From Bacteroidota bacterium (GTDB lineage: Bacteria > Bacteroidota > Bacteroidia > Bacteroidales > UBA10428): DNA of 5,531 nucleotides. Under the pieces are notes generated by a model that saw nothing but the letters and a program-made list of their open reading frames with translations, was not told where the DNA came from and made no database searches. Positions 1-5,120 of this stretch are shown piece by piece; the first letter of the stretch is position 1, and every line of letters starts with the position of its first letter. Made by a program: the position numbers and the translations under genes. The DNA lies in the NCBI GenBank assembly GCA_024640925.1, contig JAHEEB010000353.1, forward strand, positions 1-5,531. The letters are read 5' to 3'.

Positions 1-105
1 GAACTTGGCAATTTTACCGGAAATATTCATGATCTAAAGAATATATGCTTATCTGTTGGATTAAAAATTAACTTTTATAATGAAGAAATTCACTTTTTTA
101 AATAA
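1..105 (+). CDS. C-terminal end of a probable outer-membrane beta-barrel protein (partial, 5' end outside window)
   Basis: Frame 1 is open from the first base of the window to a TAA at 103-105, giving 34 residues; the other two plus frames both hit stops within about 40 bases. The residues contain an alternating segment, NICLSVGLKINFY, which looks like the last transmembrane strand of a Bacteroidota outer-membrane beta-barrel (PorT/OmpA-barrel type proteins often finish with a strand of the form LSxGLKxNF). Unusually, about nine residues (NEEIHFFK and neighbours) follow the aromatic strand end, whereas barrels normally stop close to it. The last 26 bases overlap the start of the lipoprotein gene, so the two are probably cotranscribed. 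The barrel assignment is inferred from one strand only and could be wrong; that this is coding sequence is supported by the open frame and the strand-like pattern. Confidence 0.5.
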   Translation, partial: ELGNFTGNIHDLKNICLSVGLKINFYNEEIHFFK

Positions 106-691
106 AATACTTGTTGTTTTATTCATGCTCACTTTGGTCTGTTGTGAAACTGAATTTATTCCAGATCCTTTAGATCCGAGACTTCCCAAATACTCTGAAA
201 CTGGCAAAAATGTCGCAGGAGCGATTATTAACCAGGAAATCTGGAATTCAGTAGATAATTATAGTTTTGCTTATGTTGTCAACGAACCTATGATTTTTTT
301 GTTTGAAAATGATAGTCTTCATATCGTATTTAAAGGAAATTCAACTATTTGTGACTATATAGAATTTCGTTTATCGGGCTTTGGTATATATAAATTTGAG
401 GACTTAATCCTTTTAAAAAACAAAAAAATACAATTAGATGGATTGCGGAATTCAGGTTTATGTCTTGAAAATTATTGCAATTCATATTATTCGAGTGATC
501 CTGACTGTAGCTTGTCAGGAGGCTCAGGGCAACTTTATATTAAAAATATTGTTGTTGATTCAGTAAGTGCGGTTATTTCAGGTACATTTGGTTTTACCTT
601 TACAAATTCTGAAAATAAAGTTTTCAAAGTATCCTATGGCCGTTTTGACTACCGATTTGAAAACAATTTAAATTTTACACTTTCTAACTAG
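80..691 (+). CDS. Small secreted lipoprotein, Bacteroidota-type, function unknown
   Basis: The 203-residue product opens with a typical signal peptide: MKK, a hydrophobic run over residues 10-20, then adjacent cysteines C21 and C22 that can serve as lipidation site. The lipobox is imperfect (L-V-C-C, with Cys rather than Gly/Ala/Ser at -1). An acidic, proline-containing linker follows (residues 23-36), then a mature domain starting near GKNVAGAIINQEIW (42-55). That opening and the ending ISGTFGFTF ... GRFDYRF (166-193) resemble the many small Bacteroidota lipoproteins with a cell-envelope beta-rich domain (DUF6252-like); this likeness is from memory of the family style, not a search. Four further cysteines (91, 128, 133, 143) could form two disulphides in the periplasm or outside the cell. 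The start is fixed by the signal peptide, although it lies inside the upstream gene. The gene is visibly more AT-rich than the metabolic genes to the right. No function can be assigned. Confidence 0.85.
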   Translation: MKKFTFLNKILVVLFMLTLVCCETEFIPDPLDPRLPKYSETGKNVAGAIINQEIWNSVDNYSFAYVVNEPMIFLFENDSLHIVFKGNSTICDYIEFRLSGFGIYKFEDLILLKNKKIQLDGLRNSGLCLENYCNSYYSSDPDCSLSGGSGQLYIKNIVVDSVSAVISGTFGFTFTNSENKVFKVSYGRFDYRFENNLNFTLSN

Positions 692-695
692 AAAA

Positions 696-1481
696 TTAAT
701 ACCTGCTTATAGTTTCTTCTTCTACTATTTCCATGAGTAACTTACGAAGTATTGGAAATTTATTAAATGAATCATTCAAATACTCATTAATCCCCTTTTT
801 GGCAATAATATTTTCAATCATATAATCAACTTCTCTAAGTGTAAATGAGTGAAGAAAGTAAAGAGCAATATTCAATTGTTTCTTTTGTTTTTCAAGAATT
901 GCATTAAAGCGTGTCAGGTTGGAACTTACAAACTCATACCGCTTCCTGATATTTTTATCAATAGCCTGAACAATCTCATCCGTTGGCATTTTTCGAAGGG
1001 CATATATCTCGAAATAACGATAAAGTCCTAATGCGCCAAAAGCATCCAGGTCGTCGGCTATGGTAAGTACTTCATAGAGTCCCGGGGAACTCTGTTCCGT
1101 TTTTATGTTTGAGTAACTTTTATCATCGTGTTTCTCTACAGCTTCGAGAAGTTCCTTTTTATTAAAGGGGTTCTCAAGCGGATATTTATCCAGAAGATTT
1201 TTTGTTAAACTACTGCTGATTTGCCCATGTTCGGGGCTTAATGTAACAGAAAGACCGGTATCGTGCATGTAAGCTGCAATCATGGATGCTTCAATAAATT
1301 CAAAGTCCTGTTTGTCAAATGCAACCAAAAGTTCTTTTGTAAAGAGCCATACGCGTTTGTGGTGACTTAAATCATGCGATGGAAGCCATATTTCTGAAAA
1401 AAGAGTGGCTACTTCTTTTTCAAGTATGGTTTTCCATTTTTCTTCTGCTCTGCTAATTGCACATTCTGTAAGTTCCTTCAT
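696..1481 (-). CDS. HD-domain metal-dependent phosphohydrolase, substrate unknown
   Basis: The 261-residue protein (from ATG at 1481-1479) carries the HD-superfamily metal ligands in order: H40/H41 in HDLSHHKRVW, the H73-D74 pair in AAYMHDTG, H85 in SPEHGQ, H118 in EKHDD and D143/D144 in IADDLDAFG. The extra histidines between the HD pair and the final Asp resemble HD proteins that bind two metals. HD proteins usually hydrolyse phosphoester bonds in nucleotides or signalling nucleotides; this one has no attached sensor, synthetase or GYP signature, so its substrate is open. The C-terminal 110 residues are helical and charged, with no recognised domain. It is predicted cytoplasmic. The frame stays open upstream to an ATG at 1580, which would add 33 residues including a hydrophobic stretch, but that start would swallow the candidate promoters and I prefer the internal one. 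It converges on the lipoprotein gene and diverges from the MATE gene. Confidence 0.85.
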   Translation of the reverse strand: MKELTECAISRAEEKWKTILEKEVATLFSEIWLPSHDLSHHKRVWLFTKELLVAFDKQDFEFIEASMIAAYMHDTGLSVTLSPEHGQISSSLTKNLLDKYPLENPFNKKELLEAVEKHDDKSYSNIKTEQSSPGLYEVLTIADDLDAFGALGLYRYFEIYALRKMPTDEIVQAIDKNIRKRYEFVSSNLTRFNAILEKQKKQLNIALYFLHSFTLREVDYMIENIIAKKGINEYLNDSFNKFPILRKLLMEIVEEETISRY

Positions 1482-1529
1482 TATTATTCGAATGAGATTC
1501 CTTTGGATTATTATAGAAAGCCCGAACAG

Positions 1530-1561
1530 CAAATGTGCAATATTTTTCATTACTTTCGCAA
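1530..1561 (-). promoter_or_regulatory. Candidate promoter of the HD-domain gene
   Basis: On the minus strand, CACATTTG (1537-1530) matches seven of eight positions of the Bacteroidota -7 element TAnnTTTG. A TTG triplet (1561-1559) lies 21 bases upstream of it, about where the -33 TTG is expected. Transcription would begin near 1523-1525, leaving a leader of about 40 bases before the ATG at 1481. This is a motif match only; such short elements occur by chance in AT-rich DNA. Confidence 0.4.
1551..1558 (+). promoter_or_regulatory. Candidate -7 element for the MATE transporter gene
   Basis: TACTTTCG matches TAnnTTTG at seven of eight positions and continues as the TACTTTCGCA form I associate with Bacteroidota promoters. 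Transcription would begin near 1563-1566, giving a leader of about 55 bases before the ATG at 1619. No clear TTG sits at the matching -33 position, which lowers confidence. It lies within the spacer of the candidate opposite-strand promoter, so the two would compete for polymerase if both are real. Confidence 0.35.
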
Positions 1562-1618
1562 CTTGCTTTCCGGATATCATTGATTTTTCCGGGCAACAAG
1601 CGATTTAACCAGCAATGC

Positions 1619-3025
1619 ATGAAAGATTTAACTTTCGGTAAGGAACGGAATGTTATTATAAGGTTTGCAATTCCCATGTTGTTGGGAAATCTATTTCAGC
1701 AAACCTATAGTCTTATCAATGCTATTATTGTTGGAAAACTGATTGGTGAAGAAGCATTGGCAGCTACAGGGGCTTCGTACCCTATCATCTTTGTGCTGAT
1801 TTCATTTATAATAGGTGTATCAACAGCTGGGACCATTATAGTCTCGCAATACTTTGGAGCAAAAGATTTTGACCGTGTACGAAAATCGATTGATACTATT
1901 TTGATATTTGCCCTGTCATCGTCGATCCTTATTACAGTACTTGGAATATGTGTTGGACGACAAATCTTTATTCTTACAAATCTCCCAAAGGAGATCCTTC
2001 CCGAAGCTACTTCATATCTGAATATCTTCCTTGGAGGAACATTCCTGATGTTTGGATTTAATGGAATTATGGCCATTTTAAGGGGACTGGGAGATTCAAA
2101 AACTCCACTTTTCTTCCTTATCATGGCTACCTTGTTGAATATTCTGCTCGATTTGCTCTTTGTTTGGGTTTTCAGAATGGGTATTCAAGGGGCTGCAATT
2201 GCCACTGTATCGGCAAATGGAATAGCTTTTCTGGCGGCTGCTCTTTATTTAAACAAAACTCATAAACTGATACAGATACGAATCAGGAAAATGAATTTCG
2301 ATTGGTTTATATTTCGACAAAGTTTACGAATCGGATTACCGAGCGGGTTACAGCAAACCTTTATCGCTTTGGGCGGTCTTGCCTTATATAGTATTGTTAA
2401 CCTTTTTGATACAAATGTAATTGCAGCATATTCAGTAGCTGGCCGTATTGATAGTCTGGCCATACTGCCAGCCACAACTTTTGGACAGTCGTTGTCGACA
2501 TTTGTCGGTCAAAACCTTGGAGCCGGCAGAGTGGATCGTGTCAAAAAGGGGCTGAGATCGACCATACTCATCTCTGTTTCGGTTTCAATTGGTATAGCCT
2601 TAGTAATAGTGCTCCTCAAAAGTGCGTTATTGCATTTGTTTACGAATAACCAAGAAGTTATATTTTATGGTTCGCAATATCTTTCCATTGTTTGTGTAGG
2701 CTATATTATTTTCGGATATATGGCTTCGATAAATGGAGTAATGAGGGGGGCAGGCGATACACTAATCCCTATGTTCATTACCCTGTTTGCATTCTGGATA
2801 ATCAGGGTACCAGTTGCAGCAATTTTTTCCGGAAGAATGTACGATTTTTTGTTAAACTGGGGATTTAATGTAGATTTACCATCTGTCTTTAAAGGCAGTC
2901 TGAAAGAAGCCGGTATATGGCTTTCTTTACCGGTAAGCTGGGGGGTTGGCGCCACATGTTCGACAATCTATTATTTTACCGGAAAATGGAAAAAGAAAAG
3001 AATTGTTCAACAATTTGCCGAGTAA
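1619..3025 (+). CDS. MATE-family multidrug/cation antiporter
   Basis: The 468-residue inner-membrane protein has the MATE (NorM/DinF-like) architecture: two homologous bundles of about six helices each, normal length for the family (roughly 440-470). The first helix region shows FAIPMLLGNLFQQTYSLINAIIVGKLIG (16-43), the usual family opening, followed by GASYP (51-55) and VSQYFGAKD (75-83). The pseudo-twofold repeat is visible as RGLGDSKTP (155-163) in the first half and RGAGDTLIP (376-384) in the second; FVGQNLGAG occupies the second-half place of SQYFGAKD. MATE proteins export drugs or metabolites in exchange for Na+ or H+; the substrate and coupling ion cannot be told from the sequence. An ATG at 1535 is in frame but its extra 28 residues are not MATE-like, and translation from 1619 (MKDLTFG) places the first helix as expected. 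It ends in a basic tail (KWKKKR). It is divergent from the HD gene and 52 bp ahead of yicC. Confidence 0.93.
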   Translation: MKDLTFGKERNVIIRFAIPMLLGNLFQQTYSLINAIIVGKLIGEEALAATGASYPIIFVLISFIIGVSTAGTIIVSQYFGAKDFDRVRKSIDTILIFALSSSILITVLGICVGRQIFILTNLPKEILPEATSYLNIFLGGTFLMFGFNGIMAILRGLGDSKTPLFFLIMATLLNILLDLLFVWVFRMGIQGAAIATVSANGIAFLAAALYLNKTHKLIQIRIRKMNFDWFIFRQSLRIGLPSGLQQTFIALGGLALYSIVNLFDTNVIAAYSVAGRIDSLAILPATTFGQSLSTFVGQNLGAGRVDRVKKGLRSTILISVSVSIGIALVIVLLKSALLHLFTNNQEVIFYGSQYLSIVCVGYIIFGYMASINGVMRGAGDTLIPMFITLFAFWIIRVPVAAIFSGRMYDFLLNWGFNVDLPSVFKGSLKEAGIWLSLPVSWGVGATCSTIYYFTGKWKKKRIVQQFAE

Positions 3026-3051
3026 TTTTTATGTTCATAGACTTTTTATTA

Positions 3052-3063
3052 ATTTACGTAAAT
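3052..3063. repeat. 12-bp perfect palindrome between the MATE gene and yicC
   Basis: ATTTACGTAAAT reads identically on both strands and lies in the 52-bp gap, 14 bases before the yicC start. It could be an operator for a dimeric regulator, but a 12-bp palindrome is expected about once or twice by chance in AT-rich DNA of this length, and only one copy was seen. Confidence 0.3.
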
Positions 3064-3077
3064 ATATTTTCAACAGC

Positions 3078-3953
3078 ATGATAAAATCAATGACAGGGTT
3101 TGGCAAAAGTATTTGTGAGCTAAACGATAAAATTATCACCATCGAAGTAAAGTCGCTGAATAGCAAGCAACTTGATTTATACACCCGGATACCTGGTGTT
3201 TACCGTGAAAAAGATATGGATATCAGGAACGCTGTTACCCAAAGACTTAAACGTGGCAAGGTAGAAGTGAATTTATCTATTGAAAGTACCGGTATTAAAG
3301 ATGCTGGAAAGATTAATACACCCGTTGTTATTGAATATTATAATCAGTTAAAGGAAATAAGCAAAGGGTTAAATCTCGAAATAAACGATTCTATACTCCA
3401 GGTAATTATGCGCCTTCCCGAATCGCTCAAAACAGATAAAGAGGAACTCGATAAAGATGAGTGGGAGAAAATAATGAATCACTTGAACATAGCACTCGAT
3501 TCGGTTGATAATTTCAGAGAACAGGAAGGATTTGCCCTAAAGACCGATATGCTTGAAAAAGTAGATAATATAATAAGTCATCTTGAAAAGGTGAAGCCAT
3601 TTGAAGATGACCGCATGAAAATGGTTCGTCAGAAACTTGAGTCATCACTGAAAGAAATTGCTGATGTGGACAAAATTGATTCCAACCGTTTTGAACAGGA
3701 GCTGATCTATTACCTGGAACGACTCGATTTAAATGAAGAAGAGGTTCGGCTTCGAAACCACTGTTCCTTTTTCCGCGAAGTATGTGCAACTGATGAGCCG
3801 GTTGGCCGTAAACTTGGTTTTATAACCCAGGAAATGGGCAGAGAGATAAATACAATGGGTTCAAAAGCTAATCATACCGAAATTCAGCGATTGGTTGTGA
3901 TGATGAAAGATGAACTTGAAAAAATTAAAGAACAAACACTAAATATTCTATAG
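3078..3953 (+). CDS. yicC: YicC/YloC-family endoribonuclease
   Basis: The 291-residue product matches the YicC/YloC family over its whole usual length (about 290). It starts with the diagnostic MIKSMTGFG (1-9) and continues with EVKSLNSKQLD (23-33), the counterpart of the family's E(I/V)(R/K)S(L/V)N-x-(R/K) segment, and REKDMDIRNAV. The C-terminal domain (DUF1732) is intact: GRKLGFITQEMGREINTMGSKAN (243-265) followed by a helix rich in Lys and Glu. E. coli YicC has been linked to decay of the small RNA RyhB, and B. subtilis YloC is reported to be an endoribonuclease; that activity is transferred here by family. It acts in the cytoplasm. The frame is open upstream into the MATE gene, but the MTGF motif fixes the start at 3078. 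It is two bases ahead of gmk, and yicC/yloC lying near gmk is seen in other phyla too. Confidence 0.92.
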   Translation: MIKSMTGFGKSICELNDKIITIEVKSLNSKQLDLYTRIPGVYREKDMDIRNAVTQRLKRGKVEVNLSIESTGIKDAGKINTPVVIEYYNQLKEISKGLNLEINDSILQVIMRLPESLKTDKEELDKDEWEKIMNHLNIALDSVDNFREQEGFALKTDMLEKVDNIISHLEKVKPFEDDRMKMVRQKLESSLKEIADVDKIDSNRFEQELIYYLERLDLNEEEVRLRNHCSFFREVCATDEPVGRKLGFITQEMGREINTMGSKANHTEIQRLVVMMKDELEKIKEQTLNIL

Positions 3954-3955
3954 AT

Positions 3956-4525
3956 ATGGCTGGTAAACTGGTAATATTCTCGGGACCTTCTGGTGCAGGA
4001 AAATCCACCATAGTTAAATATCTCAGGGAAATTAATGAACTTCAGCTGGATTTTTCTGTATCAGCAACATCCAGAAGTAAACGGATAGATGAAACAGAAG
4101 GAGTAGATTATTATTTCCTGAGTATCGATGCGTTTAAAAGCAGAATCGAAGACAATGATTTTCTTGAATGGGAAGAAGTTTATCCCGGCCAGTATTATGG
4201 TACCCTTAAAACAGAGGTAGATCGCCTTACCAAGGCAGGCAAGAATATTATTTTTGATGTCGATGTAGTTGGAGGTGCAAATATAAAACGACAGTTTAAA
4301 GATAAAGCTATTTCCATTTTTGTTCAGCCTCCTACCCTCGATGCTCTTAAAGAACGTTTGGAAAAAAGGGGCACCGAAAGTGAAGAAAGTATACAAAAAC
4401 GTTTGAAGAAAGCACGACTTGAATTGACTTATTCACGGAGATTCGACCATATTGTAGTTAATGATAAGCTCGAAACTGCACGGGAGGAATCTGAGAAACT
4501 TGTCAGGGAGCACCTTACAAAATAA
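3956..4525 (+). CDS. gmk: Guanylate kinase
   Basis: The 189-residue enzyme transfers phosphate from ATP to GMP (or dGMP) to make GDP, an essential step of guanine nucleotide synthesis and recycling in the cytoplasm. All family landmarks are present: the P-loop SGPSGAGKST (9-18); the GMP-binding segment SVSATSR with following K42-R43 (34-43), S39 replacing the more common Thr; GVDYYF (49-54); FLEW (69-72); YYGT (80-83); the DVDVVGG strand (101-107), close to the usual DIDVQGG; the lid RGTES (138-142); and FDHIVVND (163-170) near the end. Length is normal for bacterial Gmk, with no truncation. The start is the ATG two bases after the yicC stop, placing the P-loop at the expected distance from the N-terminus. 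There is no recognisable Shine-Dalgarno sequence, so translation probably depends on coupling to yicC. Confidence 0.97.
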   Translation: MAGKLVIFSGPSGAGKSTIVKYLREINELQLDFSVSATSRSKRIDETEGVDYYFLSIDAFKSRIEDNDFLEWEEVYPGQYYGTLKTEVDRLTKAGKNIIFDVDVVGGANIKRQFKDKAISIFVQPPTLDALKERLEKRGTESEESIQKRLKKARLELTYSRRFDHIVVNDKLETAREESEKLVREHLTK

Positions 4526-5106
4526 TGAAAACCGGTTTATTCTTCGGATCCTTTAATCCGATACATATCGGACATTTGGCGCTGGCTAATTATATTGTCG
4601 AATTTACCGATATTGATAAAATATGGTTTGTTGTCAGCCCTCATAATCCGCTAAAAGATAAAACAATTCTTATTGATAATGTCCCGCGTTTTGAGATGGT
4701 TAAGCTCGCCATCGATGGAGATTCAAGGTTTATGGCTTGTGATGTGGAATTTGATATGCCCATGCCATCATACACAATCGATACATTAACAATCCTCGAA
4801 AAAAAACATCCTGATATGCAGTTTGTTGTTATCATGGGTTCCGACGGATTACCTACGTTCGATAAATGGAAAGATTACGAAGAAATTATCAGACGCTTTC
4901 AGCGGTATGTGTATCCCAGAAATGAAATTGATCTGAACGATATCAACAGTTATAAAAACATTGTGCTCATAGATGCTCCGCGCATTGAGGTATCATCCAC
5001 ATTCATCCGCGATTCCATATCAAAGGGACATGATTTACGACATTTCTTACCCCCGGGAGTTTTTGATTACATTAAGGATAAGAAATACTACTATTTCTTA
5101 AGATAG
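4525..5106 (+). CDS. nadD: Nicotinate-nucleotide adenylyltransferase
   Basis: The 193-residue protein joins nicotinate mononucleotide to AMP (from ATP), giving deamido-NAD, the penultimate compound of NAD synthesis. It is a nucleotidyltransferase of the HxGH class: GSFNPIHIGH (8-17) with H14 and H17 as nucleotide-binding histidines, SPHNPLK (38-44), PSYTIDT (81-87), which is the substrate-recognition segment, GSDGLPTFDKWK (105-116), and the C-terminal SSTFIR (157-162), the counterpart of the ISST(x)IR phosphate-binding motif. It ends with VFDYIKDKKYY, typical of NadD, and has the usual length (about 190-210). The start codon overlaps the gmk stop in TAATG, so it is likely coupled to gmk translation. 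It is the last plus-strand gene, with 14 bp to the stop of the opposing glycine-rich gene. Confidence 0.96.
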   Translation: MKTGLFFGSFNPIHIGHLALANYIVEFTDIDKIWFVVSPHNPLKDKTILIDNVPRFEMVKLAIDGDSRFMACDVEFDMPMPSYTIDTLTILEKKHPDMQFVVIMGSDGLPTFDKWKDYEEIIRRFQRYVYPRNEIDLNDINSYKNIVLIDAPRIEVSSTFIRDSISKGHDLRHFLPPGVFDYIKDKKYYYFLR

Positions 5107-5120
5107 AATATTATCCAAAT

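Larger units (their letters stand above)
3078..5106 (+). other. Probable yicC-gmk-nadD operon
   Basis: Three plus-strand genes follow each other with a 2-bp gap (3954-3955) and then a TAATG stop/start overlap at 4523-4527, leaving no room for internal promoters or terminators between them. Cotranscription and translational coupling of gmk to nadD are inferred from this spacing. The order is the one I associate with Bacteroidota genomes. Products join RNA turnover, GMP phosphorylation and NAD synthesis. Whether transcripts start in the 52-bp gap before yicC or upstream of the MATE gene is not determined by the sequence. Confidence 0.75.

Noticed and set aside
681..694. Inverted repeat TTTCTA/TAGAAA at the end of the lipoprotein gene as a terminator
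   Set aside because: A 2-base loop cannot form a stable hairpin and the stem is AT-rich; it is most likely chance.
1705..2124. Minus-strand open frame opposite the MATE gene
   Set aside because: The complement of membrane-helix codons often stays open; the peptide is unlike a real protein, and the plus strand is clearly MATE.
3063..3070. TATATTTT as a -7 element for yicC
   Set aside because: It matches seven of eight consensus positions, but transcription would then begin within a few bases of the ATG, giving a practically leaderless message, and no TTG lies at the -33 position.
3514..3789. Minus-strand open frame opposite yicC
   Set aside because: yicC is a full-length conserved family member on the other strand; the antisense peptide has no recognisable features.
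4061..4396. Minus-strand open frame opposite gmk
   Set aside because: It lies entirely within the intact, motif-rich gmk and encodes a shadow peptide with no family features.
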